Numbered from the stretch's first letter, positions 22,240 through 35,711 are shown. The stretch: DNA of 64,000 bases from Pyrrhosoma nymphula (GCA_963573305.1 OY754331.1:11566868-11630867); one strand, 5' to 3'. Notes: a model not told the origin generated them from the letters alone. Translations and numbers: made by a program.

Positions 22240-25200
22240 TAACAGGAATTGGGAGCTAGTTTCGGGTGTAAACTTCGACATAAACTAGATGAAAGAAATT
22301 TCGTGATGACAAGCGGCAGCGGTGTTGACCTCTGCATAAGTCAGCATTCATTCGGTTCTCCAAAGAGATATGTTCCCGCAACTCAACACGAAAATTCGGA
22401 ATTCTAGAAACTAGGGGTGAGAGTTGATTTTGCATCTTTATTTTTCCTGTGTGTCTCTTCGTCATTCATCTCTTTCGTAATTTGCCATGCTCTGAATGTC
22501 GCTTTCTTAACTTTAATGCTCAGAAGAGCTATTAGTGGTCAAGGCCGTAAATAACAAGGAAGGGCTAATGAAAGAACATTTTTCTTGTATATGTCTTGTC
22601 CATCAAAAGAAGGCCCCCTCTCCCTCCTCCCCCACCCAAGTCTCCCCCCCCCCACCGCCCAAGCACAAAGAAGGAACCACGTGTTATGACCACGCCCACG
22701 TTAAGACCCACTCCAAGGAAAGGTTTTCGACGACGACGACATGCGATTTCGACACAGAGCACTATTGCATTGAGTTCAGTTGATATTCACCGCGAAATAT
22801 CGATACACACATAACTTTGAAAAACTGTCTAAATTTGAGTGGATTGAGGAAAATATCGCGTTGCTAAACTATTAATTATTTTTAGGAGATGCTTATTACA
22901 AATGCACCATTAAAACATCTTGAAGGCGTGATATTAGTGAGAGGGTACGTTGTTTCAATACCATAAATACCAGAAAGATAACAACATTACATGACTAATA
23001 CAGGGATAAAGTAAGATGAGGTTGAAAAGGAGCACAAATGCACATAGTACATACATACATACATATCATATTAAAAAAATTAACATACAAACGAATAAAA
23101 ATCAACTTTTCCTGAGCCACAAAATAAATGTGACTGTTGACGATAAATTCAAAGGAAAAGTAATGCCGAGGGACATAAGCGATTCAATCGCAATAAGGCT
23201 AGGATAACGCATTATGCCGAATTATTATTAGTTATATTCTTACTTCGAGCGATATCTCTGATTGCACAGTGTGAACGTTTATTTTAGAATAGTAATTCCC
23301 AGCAGTGGCAGAATCATTGACGCATGATGAACATTATTGGAAAGGTAGAACCTTCAAGCTGCTCCCGAATTGGAATATCCAGGCCGTGTTAAAAAAAAGA
23401 AGCGAAGTCGAGCTGGGATATTATTTAAATAAATGGAAGTAAATTATGAATGAGGTATGAGTAATATTTTAGAAATCCTGATCACTTCAAAAATTTAATG
23501 AGATAAATGAGACAACGAGGCTAGCATATTCACATCTAAAACTTCTTACATAATAATTTACAAAACCCAGTCCGATTCTCAAGAAGTTTACAGGTACCTA
23601 CTTCTTAATGACTTATGTATTTTAAATACGGGTAAAAGTAGGTCAATAGAACAAAGGATTTTTCAAAAACGTTATTCCACGAATTCCCTTAAACCTCACC
23701 TATAGGGCAACTCACTGTGGTTACGGTTTAATGTCGGAACTTAAGCATTCGTTATGCTACACATGAATTTGGTCAGGTGGAACAAACAAAAATTATTTTG
23801 TACATTGCAGCAGCCAGCACTTCCTTTCATTCACCATCTTTCAGAAACAAAATAATTAGTTAGGCAGAGTTGCTTTGGTTAGCCTTCGGGGGTTACGAAA
23901 TCTATAATTTAATTTTTTTCCAAATTTTCCGGGGGCGATCCATTTCCACTCTACTGTATAGTTGTCGATCGTATATACATTGCATATTTTACATATTATG
24001 TCATATTTTCCAAAGGTAAAAGCTATCAGGTTAATTTCATTGGTTTTTCATAATATTAACCAGGATTCTAGAGAGTAGCATACTTTAGGAGTTCAGTTGT
24101 TAGCCACGCCTTTTTGTAATATACCACCATCGAAAATGAACCGGGGCTCCCGATGCCACTATTGCCAAAACCGCTGTTGTACATTGAAACCTTTTTCAAT
24201 CGGAGTTATCTTAAAATCAAAGTCCGTGATTCTGAGCAATGGTTGATAAATATTCCAGTGTAATTTCAGATAGTGAGAGTTTAACATCGTTACATTTTTA
24301 CCCAACCGAAATAATTTTCACACAGTTATATTATTCAACATTTTAAGGAAACCTCCGTAATTCGGAATGCAGACAGATACCGAAAGCAAAAAACTCCCGT
24401 AATAGTAAAACATGAAGAGCAATCAAATATTTACATTTCCTAAAACTTAAGTACTTAAAGATGTAACACGATTATAGGAGGCATCAAACTACGAGCACAT
24501 TTTCACAGATCCACATAATCAGATAAAACACAGTAAAAAAACTCCCATTATCTTCTTTCTTTGTTTAGTTCCCAAATACCGTAAACATATATATCAAAGG
24601 AAGATCGAATTTCCCCCCTAAGAGAATGGTCATGCCATACACTGGGATGATCATACCGCGATGGTCTCCATACCTAATTGGCGCAGCATACTCCAACTTC
24701 GTAGAATCACCTGAGAGACATATATCATAGTGTTTTAGATTAGCAAAGGTGAGAGGTTCGTGTTTCTAAATTTCATGACCAGGCACTGATAGATCACTCA
24801 TCGGTTATTTAAAAAGTAAGAAATGTATGTACTGAGCTAGTATGACAAGCTGATGTTTGATATCATGGCGTTAATACGAGGGTCACGCAGTCTTAGCTCA
24901 CCAAGTCACTGGACGGATATCGTCTCACATAAAAGCATTCTTTCCCAGCGAGCTATAAATCCGAAGATTCTTCACTTTAAAAAAGTGTAATTCTTAGTAT
25001 TAATTTTTTGACTACAGTTCACGTGCTATTCTTTTTTAAATATGGAATTATTTAAGTTATAATAATATAAATTTAATAAAAGAGCCTAGATGTCAAACCT
25101 GTTCTTAATTCGATCAAATTAAGTATCACATTAAGTATGTATAAAGCCTTCCCATTATCATTCACAAATCACTTAGTCGATATTCAGGAAAGAGAGTGGA

Positions 25201-25800
25201 AAATATAATTACATCCACGAGCGTAAATTATTTCTTTTATACTCTAAACAAATGGATCTCGGTAATAGGCCTTAACGAATTTATTCCAACGTACTCCACT
25301 TATTTAACATTTTTAGGATTTATTGAAACGTTAAATGCTCTGGCGTTAATTTCCAGGTTAATACTTTGAACCATTTATTCAAATTAAAGAATGGGCCAAT
25401 TATTGCCGATGTGTAACCTACCAGTCTAAAGACTATAATGGCCCAATTATGTACGAAAAAATACACCCTCTGGTGCGAATGACCTTAGTCGTCGAAGCAC
25501 TGTAACCACCCTAACACTACCAAAATACACTCTCTCTCAGAAAATTAGCCTAAATCACTTGTATCTAACTAAGGATTCGGAAAGCGCCACATTCATCCCA
25601 CTGCATAAGAATATCGCACATCTGTAAACTGCGGCTGAATTTCAACATGAAGGAAGACTAATCTTGTATTAGGAGTCACATAGATATTTTTAAGAATTCC
25701 TCGTTTTCTAAATTAGCTTTAAAATTAATCTGTAATAAAGAACTCCAGTAATGTTTTTACCACAATTTAAATCATCCTATAAAAAGCTTACTATTACACG
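22240..25800. other. 3.5 kb with no assignable gene
   Basis: Contains a C-rich run near 22615-22670 and a CATA microsatellite near 23045-23066. The remainder is AT-rich without motif-bearing frames. Confidence 0.4.
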
Positions 25801-25867
25801 TGTATATGTATATATATATATATATATATACGAGTTCGTGGAAAATCACACACGCGATAATATAAAT

Positions 25868-26103
25868 AAACTATGCCACAGGTGGGGCGGAATTAAATAT
25901 AAACACGTAAAAAAGAACACTCACACTATAAGTTGATATTTCGGTTGCTCTAGAACCTTTCTCAAAGATAGATGGATACAAAAAAAAATTTTTTTTTTGT
26001 ATCCATCTATCTTTGAGAAAGGTTCTAGAGCAACCGAAATATCAACTTATAGTGTGAGTGTTCTTTTTTACGTGTTTATATTTAATTCCGCCCCACCTGT
26101 GGC

Positions 26104-26110
<7 letters not shown>
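25868..26110. repeat. near-perfect 243-bp palindrome between TA repeats
   Basis: Arms of 121 bases (25868-25988 and 25990-26110) match base for base with one extra T at the centre, which is nine A followed by ten T. Each arm is next to a TA microsatellite (25809-25830 and 26110-26134). The arms contain GGTTCTAGAGCAACCGAAAT, a variant of the hammerhead-like hairpin seen in the window's Penelope ends, so the structure may be two such termini head to head. The lack of arm divergence means it is very young, is kept identical by conversion, or is an assembly artefact. Confidence 0.85.
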
Positions 26111-26134
<24 letters not shown>

Positions 26135-26139
26135 CGTAA

Positions 26140-28780
26140 TCGACTAACGAGGAAAGTCCCGTTTTCTCTCCCCAGTCTCCTAGTGTAATAGACTGTCTGC
26201 ACAGAATCTCATGGACGTATTTGTAAACAGGTCTTGAAAACCAAGAATTATAAAAGGCACGCAGATACTATTAAAGATCGAATTTTCTTGAGTACATTTA
26301 CCACAGCATTTTTATTCCTGGCACTGTTTCTTTGGTTCGCATGAAAAACCAACGGGATTGCAGACTATGATTAACAGAATGCAGTGTGACTCATGAACCA
26401 TTTACCTCGGCAAGAGATTTCTTTTGAGAGTTGTAATTATGAAGCTGAGTTTTTAAGTAGCACGCGGGATCTCGATACGTTAGAAAGTTCCGACTCGGCG
26501 ATCGTTAGGTATGTTCACAGCGACGAGCGGAAAGGAGAACGAGAAAGGTATTGTATCGAGATCGTGAGATGGAAAGTTACGTTTCTTCGCGTTGATAGAT
26601 GCGTTCAGCCTTCATTATACGGCGCCGACACAGGCGGCTTTTGACCCCAAGCCAATCGTACACGAAGACTCAGGCACTCCCTTGTCTCCAAAAGGGCGCA
26701 AATACACAACACGTTAATATCCTTAGGTGAACTTTGCTTCTCACTTTACCACGGGCTCAACCCGTTTCATTTAATTCATTCATTTTAGTATTTTTTGTCA
26801 GGTTATACGGACAGTCTCTTCATCAACTACCCTATCTCAGAATACGTTTAAATACTTCTACTACTGACTATTTTCTCGCCATCAGATCAGTCTTCATAAT
26901 CTCGCTCCTCATAATCTCTGCCTTCCGAAAGTTTTTCATCATTTACAAAGTGTTTACCCCTCTATCATCTCCTTCAACATATCGTTCCCTCTAAATACAC
27001 CCTCCAGTTTCTTTTGTTGCATTCTCCGGATCTCCACATCCATGCCCTTCCCTTTCCTACCATAGACAAACACTTCCTCGTTAGTCTTCACTGCTACCCA
27101 CTTCACCCTCTCCATTTTACAACGCACCTACATCTCCAAGGCCTCCATTCGACACAATTTCTTTTTTCTTTATGATCATGCCTCCGAAAAATTGATATTT
27201 AACTTTTTTTTCACATTTCTGTGCTCAGTAGAGCTGTTTCCTTCGGCCTCCCTTCCCCATCACCCTTTCAAAATTATTGATACATCAAATTTTTGGGCCC
27301 ATAGTGTATTCATTTCAAAATAGAATATTTTCCAAAACTGTCTATTAAGATACCAACCCAGGTTTCAATATATATAACCGTCATGTTCAAGAAATTTAAT
27401 TTTCATTATGCTCAAAATCTTTAGTCCGGGTCCTTAATTATTTCCATGTCTGTACGTCTGTTTCGATTTTAAATAAATGAAATTCCTCCTATTAACGCCC
27501 AATACAGTCGGCTTAATTGTTTCCATCGCATTCAATCAAATACTGGAAGCCTGAAATAAAGTGCTGGAGATTTGAATCATTCACAAAAATAAAATTTCTC
27601 TGATAACATCCATATGCATACACTCGAAAAAGAAATTATAACTTTTAGCAATCAGAAAACACGAGTAGTTGAATCGTATCAAATTTGATGCGTAAAACAT
27701 TCAACGGCAAATGACAATAGTGCGGTATAGCGGATGATTTTCCAAATAACTAGGCTTTCATTAGAGGGGGCATCCAGAGTGGGTTGAAGATCAACTCTAA
27801 TGGAAAATCTCCGTTTCCATATTCCGGGTGAGGTATCCATGAATGAGAGAGAGAGATTCTGCTACCGACATTTTCACGGCTGACACCGCCCTACAAAAGT
27901 TGTTAGACGGTAGAAAGACTTCACCCAAATCATTAGCTGGGAAAACACAAAGTATTGCATCAACTAATTTCATTGAGTCTTCATCTGTCGTTGATAATTG
28001 AAAAAATAGGTCTAGGATACCCGCACGCTATAGTTTTTTCTGATAAAGATTAAGACAGTAAATATTATGCTGAAGCATAACAAGATCAATGGTAGACGAG
28101 TTCACATTGTGGAAATTTATCTTAATAAAAAGACAGAACATTGTTTTTTCCACACTATTTAGCGTAAGAAATATTGTGGAAAATTTCAAAGTTCTCTCTT
28201 TTTATTAATAGCCTAATACTCGGATCTTCAGTTGTAAACAATATTCGCAGCAGCGGTTAAGAGGAGAGACGACCGATAACTCACTTTCGTTATTTTTGTG
28301 TGCGCTGGTAAGGAATTTGGATAGGGGGTTGAGGAATGGATGAAACGTCGGGCTTTAGTGCCCTCCACAAGAGTCGCCACAGTCAAACTTCCCAGCCGAT
28401 AGCACTGACGTTGAAATGCTCTCAACATGCCGCCACCCAAGTGGACGCCTTCGCCACGGCCCCTGCCTATCGAGCACCCTGGAATGGGAGGTAGCTAGGA
28501 ACTCCACCCATCTCGACAACCTGGTCCCCAAAAAAACTATTGGCGAGTCAGCGATGTGTCCCACATTCACCGGAATATTATCATGTGAGAATTTTATGGA
28601 GATTAAGTCCAGAAAAAGACCCAACCCATTACGCAAATGACGATACCAATTGATTTATACAGTCTAAACAACGACACAGTGACGATACCAATTGATTTAT
28701 ATAATCTAAACAATGGCCTTAATGCACAGAATTTCGAGTAAACAGAATAACAGGAGTTTAGGTCAAGTAAAAAATGTCAA
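26140..28780. other. 2.6 kb with no assignable gene
   Basis: The frame at 26393-26644 and the C/T-rich stretch 26740-27330 show no domain. 28230-28640 is GC-richer with overlapping frames on both strands and no motif. Confidence 0.4.
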
Positions 28781-28784
28781 ACTT

Positions 28785-29165
28785 CTGCCAACGTTTTGGA
28801 TATATTATTAATCCATCCTCAGGGGTTTAATGAAATGTTAAAAAATGAAAAACATTTTGTCTACAACCCTTTATATGAAAACAGAATGGTTTAAAATACA
28901 TAATTAATAGTCATTAAAAAGAAATATATAGGCATATTTCAATTTTACATTACTTTTTAAGTTTTTTGATATTTTATTTACATTTGTAAATTCGTTGCTT
29001 GGTTTATTTCTTTGTTGAACAATTATGTTTCAAATATTAAATTATAGTAAATTTGACTAAGATTGGAGGTGTCTGTCCTTTTTTCCATTATTTATTTGAC
29101 CTAAACTCCTGATATTTTCATCATAAAATATAAAGAGGTCGAGAAAGCACATCATATGAAACAGA
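28785..29165 (-). mobile_element. degenerate Penelope-like terminus
   Basis: On the minus strand the core at about 28790-28826 reads CCTGAGGATGGAT, a loop, ATCCAAAACGTTGGC: the same arrangement as the ends at 43536 and 46074, with mutations in CTGANGA and GAAAC. A region at 29050-29150 resembles the sequence following the 43.5-kb copy (TCTGTTCTTTT-type and AAAGAGGTC-type blocks). Confidence 0.5.
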
Positions 29166-29344
29166 ATAACGAGATTCTTCCGACAAGAAACAGAACATAT
29201 CTCAAGATTTGCTTGTCCTCCCATTGAAAAATAAACTAAAGAGTTTGTGCATCACTAAGACCTCTTTTAGTTAAGATTCCTGAGCTCCTCCTGAAAAATA
29301 ATTTCGTATTTTCTTGTTTGGTCGACCGCCGAGATATACGTATG

Positions 29345-29348
<4 letters not shown>

Positions 29349-29391
<43 letters not shown>

Positions 29392-29396
29392 CCAAA
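29349..29396. repeat. TA microsatellite
   Basis: Uninterrupted run of about 24 TA units. Confidence 0.95.
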
Positions 29397-29399
29397 TAT

Positions 29400-30440
29400 G
29401 TTTCATATTAGGTAGCTCTTATCACAAAAGCTGGAAAAAGAAACCAGTTTTCAAAGGAGAAAGAGAAACTCGTTTAGTGGAACAATGGTGATAACAGCCG
29501 TAACATCCCGTTTCTTTAAAATATAGTCAAGATATCCTATAATCCGATAGTGTTTACATGAAACGTCGGGATGGGCTTAAAGCGATAGCGGCGAAAGCAG
29601 AGAAATATTCGCAGTCACAAGAATGTACAACACTATGGCGAGGAGCCTTTCGAATATGAAGTTATAGAATACTTAGAAAGACTTCAAAGAAAATGAGAAG
29701 TTAACTCATAAAATAAAAGCAGTCTTAAGCAATAAGGAACTTAATTTACCTTCACACATGAAAAACTGGGGAAAATGAAACGTGTATTCATGCACATTCT
29801 TTTTCAAGTTCAAGGGTCAGCTATGCCGCAACGCCAATTTACCGCATATAAAGTCTTCTCAAGAAAGATATTATTTCTACATGCATTCACAGCCAGCTAT
29901 TTTCTTTCATTCCAATGCAACCAAAATACCCTTTTCTACCAAGTAAATTTTCAAAGCTAAATTGTAACAGAGAGGCAACGGCAACAATCTTAAGGCCACA
30001 ATCAGATGGATTTAATTTCAATACTCTAAACTGAAGAGATTTTCGGTGATATGTTCACGGTTCACGAATGCATTTCATGAGACTGGCAGAAAATGTTCAT
30101 AAAAATTTGACAAACCTAACTGGAAAATTTAGAAAAGATACACAACATTTTTTCACAAGATTGGCATATATAAAATAATACGTCAAACTCAATTCTGTTG
30201 GAGCCCATCACTTCAGACACTGAATGCCTCATATTGGTGACAATGTCGACAGTCGCTCACATGAGTCTCACATTTCGTTATACGGTGGAATTCCCGCAAA
30301 TTATGGAAACGATTGGAAACAGAAAGAAGCAAGTGGTCCGTGCCACATACAGGTATTGTAAAACAGAATTAGGTCCCAACGTTTAAAAGCCACGGTATGA
30401 TCTGGTGCTTTCCCGGTGAAGCTGATGAATGAATTCTTCC
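29400..30440. other. no assignable gene
   Basis: AT-rich. Short frames only, none with a motif. Confidence 0.4.
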
Positions 30441-30520
30441 AATCTCCATTGTGGCCGACGTTTCGATGCCCGACTCGTGCATCGTCATCATGGCTGTAGA
30501 TTGTCGTTCAGAAAGAGAGT
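30440..30520 (-). ncRNA. hammerhead-like motif of a Penelope terminus
   Basis: On the minus strand AGCC precedes ATGATGA (first core base changed), C, stem GATG/CATC, GAAACGTC, GGCC. AGCC and GGC can pair as a short stem I, and ACGT is a self-complementary stem III. This is the 3' end of the Penelope copy whose GIY-YIG tail is at 31010-31210. Confidence 0.5.
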
Positions 30521-30599
30521 GTGTCCTTTGCATCGCTAGCAGCTACTTTCAGAGGGTGACTGACCTTTTCCGTCGGCTTATGCTCTGTGACCTGTCTTT

Positions 30600-30975
30600 T
30601 TATTTTATTTTATTTACCCGTTGTTGGCTTCTTGGAAGCTTTGTTGGAAGCTTCTTCATGGTACTTTTGGATGCTAGTCCATCCCATGCTGGCGTGGCGT
30701 ATAACATTAATGGCCTGATGTATGTCTCATATATTCTTTTCTTCACTGTATTGGGCGTGGCGTTACTTTTGAGAATCGGTGATAGCGTTGCCTTCATCCC
30801 TATGGTCTTTGCTATAATGGCGTTGGTGTGATATTTAAAGTTTAGCCTTTGGTCTAGCTTCACCCCAAGATACTTTGCAGATTCTGACCAGTCGATTGGT
30901 TGTCCTTTAGGCATACGTAGGCATGGGCACCAAGTTGTTACTACATGAGGTCTCGTAAGGATTGTCGTTCTCGTC
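30600..30975 (-). pseudogene. LINE reverse transcriptase C-terminal fragment (Jockey-like)
   Basis: The minus-strand frame contains SAKYLGVKLDQRLNFKYH, then TLSPILKSN, RIYETYIRPLMLYATPAW and TKLPRSQQRVNKI. These are the thumb and C-terminal blocks of Jockey-type non-LTR reverse transcriptases (YLGV...L.F..H, YK.YIRP...YA.P.W). It sits between the GIY-YIG tail and the hammerhead-like end of one Penelope copy, so it was inserted into that copy. 5'-truncated, no endonuclease part present. Confidence 0.8.
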
Positions 30976-31004
30976 AAGTGGTCATCCTTGTATTCTAGTC
31001 TCGC

Positions 31005-31215
31005 CGGGTTCAAGTTCCTCTGAAGGCGGGAATCTGATCGTCTCTTTACATCCTTTTTTCCTTTGTTGTTCCTCAATACTGGTTTCCAGGTGTTACTGAG
31101 TTGGAAACATGATTCTCTGTTAAAGTTTCTGTCTTCCAGCCGGATTTCAACAGCTTCTTTTACCAGGAAATCCCAATAAAGAATTTCATTGATGACAATG
31201 AGTCTCTAATTCCAA
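31005..31215 (-). pseudogene. Penelope-like GIY-YIG domain C-terminal remnant
   Basis: Read on the minus strand with frameshifts: VKEAVEIRLEDRNFNRES, then a CFQLSNTWKPVLRN block. It lines up with TKEAILIQMEQNHTNRDNGF and NLSRTWHPVI of the copy at 39.9 kb. This block follows the GIY-YIG nuclease core in Penelope-like proteins. The nuclease core itself is not readable here. Confidence 0.6.
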
Positions 31216-31219
31216 GAGT

Positions 31220-34200
31220 GTGCGAACAAATTGTATATCCTTGGGTAATACTATCAAAGTCATGTGATGGATATTTTGGAGGAGGAGAACTGAAAAACTT
31301 CTGAAACATTGATCATAAATCCACACTCCTTAAACTTGGATAATATGTCATATGATGGAGGAAGGAAGGTTTTTTTTAATGCTAAAGGAAGATCTTTTTT
31401 AAATGCGCATACATCGTGTTCTTGAAATGCAGATCGAAAGCAAAACTTTGGAACTTGTTTCCAAAACTTTGTGAAAAACACTAAATGCACCCATCCCATT
31501 CGCGACGATATTATTATGCGAGTCTGGATTTAGTGCCCTTTTGGCAATCAGGACAAAGTCTAGAAATCGCTTGGGTGCATAGAAATTGGTGCATGCGAAT
31601 TTCTATCAGCAATAAAATGCCACGTTTGGAAAAAATCTAAAGCAATAAACAGGAACAAAAGATTAATTACATTTAAATCTCCTTATGAATATTAGCTTTA
31701 ATTTTTAAAAAGAAAGTTCATGCATGGATGAAAATGTAATTATTTTATGCAACCTTTAATTTATTGTATTTTTTGCCTTTAACATGCGATCCAATTTTTT
31801 TTATATATTATTAAAAATTGACTGTACAACTTTGCTTTGGTCACCTTAATTTTTATTCTAAAATAAATGATTACTCTAAGGAGTGCGAGAACATATTAAA
31901 ACATTTTAGGGGTGTGGGGTATTACTAAGGTTGGGAACCACTGAATTAGATGAATTGTCGATCGGTGATTCCTCTTCAAAATTTTCTACGGTGTTCACAC
32001 GCAGGAATATTATCCAAGATCATTTCAGGACTTGTGATCCTATACATCAAATCAATGTGACAGACGAAGAGAAGTCTTAAGAACAGGAAACTTACAGCTA
32101 CTGTTGACAGCAAGGTCATTAACCAATTAAAAGTATATGTATATGAAAAGTAAGTTAACACAAATTTAACTGGGTGGAATATAAGAGATGAATTAATTTT
32201 TCACTTTTTTGCCTAAAGAAGACACTGGAAAACACCACGGAAACAGAGAAATATTAGTATAATTAAGTTTGTAGCGGTGTCCGTCAGTCAGTCCGTCAGT
32301 TCAGTTGGTTTTATTGTGTTCTTCGCGGTGGTTGAGAGCTCTGGAGGTGGAGAAAAGTACGTTCAGGGCAGAACGTGTCCGCGCACAACATATCAGTAGT
32401 TTTAGATTTCCTTTGTTCCTCCTTCCCGCCCAAAATATATAAAAACTGTAATTGTGTGCGGGTTGTAAACGGGTCCCAGGATGTTTTAACGCTCGAACTC
32501 GGTGCATCAATTTGAGGTAAACTCCGAAGATACTTATCTAATCGATGCGGGAGTGGTGTCGTTTTAAAGAAGAAATATGGGCACATGGGACAGACGTATT
32601 TAAATATTTGTCAACGAATCGGAAAATATGAAAATTTAAGTGTTAAAAAGAGTTTGTTCACCATCTTTTAACATGTGAAAGGAGTTGCTGTGCAAATTCA
32701 TACACGCTGTATGTTTGTTTACGTGTTTTACTAAATGTTCATTAACTAATTGACGACGTGAAAGAAGTTACAGAAAGCGGAATTAGTTTCATCTATTAAG
32801 GCATTTAGGCATTATCTATTGATTCGTAAGTATGTTAAATACTTATTTTGTTTATTTGATTATTTGTTATTATATTATACTGAATGGTTTGAACAATTAC
32901 TCCTTTTGAAGTAAGGAGAAGGTTGCATGCATGAAATTCACAAAATTTATGGACTTAAGCGTGGAACGGTGGATATTTTCATTCATCGCAAGTGATTTAA
33001 GTGAAGTATGAATTAAAAACTTAAAGTTACTTTATAGACTGCCTGCAAAGCAGGCAGCAGGTCTGCTAGTACTATTTTAACAATGATATCTGCTAATACT
33101 ATTTTAACTGGAATTACTATGATACTTCCTTCATTTGCAACACGATTGAATCGTTGTCACACACCGAAAAGTGTTGCAAATTTCCTATTTCACAAAGAAT
33201 CTATGATAAAACTCCCCGCAAAATAGCAGTACGAGTGTTGCCTTTTATGTATCGTTGCGGAGCTCAAGGTTCTGGAAAGTTCTTAACTTTCCAACAGAAT
33301 GAAAAAGGCTTTATTAGCCGGATTTTCCTGATCTAAAGATCGTACTGGCCCGAAGCTTTCGAATACTAAACGACTTCTGGAGAAAATCACCAATAAAAAG
33401 CTCAATATACACTACAATAAGCTCATAACGTATATTTAAATGGGCACCTATCCCTCGGAGATATTATTCGTCCAATTAAAATGTTCCCAGCGCATGCCTT
33501 CAACTGATTATCCACGTGGGATCGAGCAATCGCAAACACTCCATTGTGATCAACAGTGATTGCAAACCTAAAGGAAGGAAAGCTGAATAATTTCATCTGA
33601 TTTAATAATTTGGTGACTCGATCTTTTGCAGAAAACACCTCGGCTAGGCTCAGAAATGAGTTTCCAGAGCATCACGATTTCATGAACCCAAGAGCGAAAT
33701 GTAATGATTGCTCACAATAAACAGGAATTCACTGATCAATAATATGGCCGTAGCACGATTGAAATCAATGCACTCCCAACAGAAAAAGCTCTAAAAACAA
33801 AATTCACAACCCTCCATTTTATTTCTTTTATCATCAGCCGTACATAAACCACATATGAAAGGAACAAAATATGTTGCATTGTTTTTATCTGCATCTAGAT
33901 TTAATGACCATAGCCATTACGACACATTGGTTTCTTTGCTACGAAAAATATTTAATAGAGCCAACATTCATTACCTTAGTACACATAGTTTTCTTCTAAC
34001 CTACATACATATGGCATCACGCTTACTTAGTGCTGAAATAGAAGGCCAATTCTGAACGGCGAGGGCAAGACTCAAACTGTTAAGTCGTAAGGCAAGATAA
34101 ACCCACATATTGAGGGGAAGGGGGCCTTTTCTTCTTCCATATTACTCCCTCCAGAATGTTTTAGAGCAGACCTGGTTTTGTATGATCAGCGCACCGCTAA

Positions 34201-34320
34201 GATTTTAAATGGAAGTGGATTAAACGAGCTCGCAAGATATCTGCATGAATATTACTAAATTGAAGTATTGTATTATCGACCTCTTGATGGAATGTAAGAT
34301 TTTGATCTCGAGGATAGGTC
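31220..34320. other. 3.1 kb, mostly unassigned, with a possible promoter
   Basis: 32280-32515 is less AT-rich and has clustered TCAGT initiator-like motifs (32284-32310) and a GAG|GTAAAC donor-like site at about 32516. It could be a first exon for the gene whose acceptor is at 35704, as an alternative to 21080-21492. Evidence is weak. The rest is AT-rich without motifs. Confidence 0.3.
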
Positions 34321-34334
34321 AATAATTTACAAAC

Positions 34335-34510
34335 TATAACTCCTTCCCAACGTTTAGGTGTATAATTGACACCATAACGACATAACAATTGACATTGTTT
34401 TTGATATTTTTTGTTACTTCATTAATAATGTTGTTGTACCGTAAATCGTAGCCTTGAAGATGGTGTCAATTATACACCGAAACGTTGGCAAGGAGTTATA
34501 GTTTGAAAAA
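34335..34510. repeat. inverted Penelope termini with hammerhead-like motif
   Basis: The plus copy at 34451-34489 reads GCC, TTGAAGA, T, stem GGTGT/ACACC, GAAACGTT, GGC. The facing minus copy (about 34339-34373) keeps only the TGGTGTCAATTATACACC hairpin and a mutated AAACGTTGGG. GCC and GGC could form stem I. Confidence 0.55.
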
Positions 34511-35088
34511 TTTTTTACCGATCCTCGAGATACAAATCTTACATTACTAAATTAGCAGGGAGACACGGCATAAGCAATGCAAAATCGTCCCTCAAAGCTT
34601 TATGTTTGGAAAACTTGTCAATTCGCAATTTCCAATTGCATCCTCCACTCAAGAGGGAACCACGCTGCTCAGAGGATGTTTGGCACACTGTACATCATTC
34701 CAAGGCTAACTTTCCCAGCGAACACGAATGCTTTTTCATGCAGTTCTGGCATCAAAGAATCGGACGGCTAGGATTTTATACGGGAGTGGATGGAATGGTT
34801 GCGCCCGACTCCTTGTTACCAGATACCACGATTTTTTTGACAAAAAATCGCGCAATAACAAAAACGAAATCTTCATACTAATATTAAGTCTAATCATTGG
34901 TAGGGTAACTTTAATTAGCACTATTAGTCAAACAATTGCAGGCTAAATGAATACCAATGTGTCAATCTAAACAAATGTTGAGTACATTATGACTTAATGT
35001 GAAATGTCCACAAAGTTTCACAAAACGTCGGGAAAGTGCAGCTATTTCTATCCTAATTATTTTATACACCGTGATGTGTCATTCTTAA

Positions 35089-35600
35089 GGAGGTTCAACT
35101 TTTGGGAATTCGACGAAACTTGCTGGAAGCATTAATTGTGTTTTTTAAAGGCTACCTGATTTTTTTCAAAATTAGTTACCGCAGATTTCTTAGGATATTT
35201 GATGTGGAAGTGGACATGAAATTACATGGGTTCTTATGGGAACGCGAGGTGCGACTAGCTTTATTCATCGAAAAGAATGTTTTCTTATAAAGAAAGACAA
35301 TAATAATTTAAATCACCAATAGAATAATGTCTGAAAATCATTTTATATAGGTATTACATTTTTATTATTTTTGTTTTTCTTATTCTTAAATAGAAAGTTT
35401 CTTTTTGATGAATTAAGCTACTCGTATCTTGTGTTCCCATAAGAACTCATGTAATTTTTTGTCCACTTCTCGATCAAATATCTTAAGTAATCTGCGGTAA
35501 ATAATTTTGAAAAAAATCAGGTAGATTTAAGACAACGTAAAAAATGCTTCCACCAAGTTTTGTCGAATTCTCTTAATTTGAGTGAAACCACCGAATCTCC
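35089..35600. mobile_element. foldback MITE with TAA duplication, copy 1
   Basis: Long imperfect inverted repeats make up nearly the whole 512 bp. The ends read GGAGGTTC / GAATCTCC and are flanked by TAA (35086-35088, 35601-35603), the duplication size and sequence of PIF/Harbinger elements. The right arm extends through GGTGGTTTCACTCAA. The homologue at 36093-36622 confirms both boundaries. Non-coding. It ends about 100 bases before the first coding exon of the secreted-protein gene. Confidence 0.75.
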
Positions 35601-35704
35601 TAAAAATAAGCGACGTATTGTGTTTGTAATATTAGAATGGGTTGATGTATGTACTACAAGATGTAATAGATGTACTTAGTCCGCTGAATCATCCCATTTT
35701 TCAG

Positions 35705-35711
35705 AATCGAG
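35705..35711 (+). promoter_or_regulatory. splice acceptor and leader of first coding exon
   Basis: CATCCCATTTTTCAG (ending 35704) is a good 3' splice site directly in front of AATCGAG and the ATG at 35712. It implies an upstream untranslated exon; candidates are given at 20930-21492 and 32280-32515. Confidence 0.65.

Noticed and set aside
30451..30831. 126-codon plus-strand frame with hydrophobic segments
   Set aside because: It is antisense to a LINE reverse transcriptase fragment with recognisable motifs and to the Penelope terminus.
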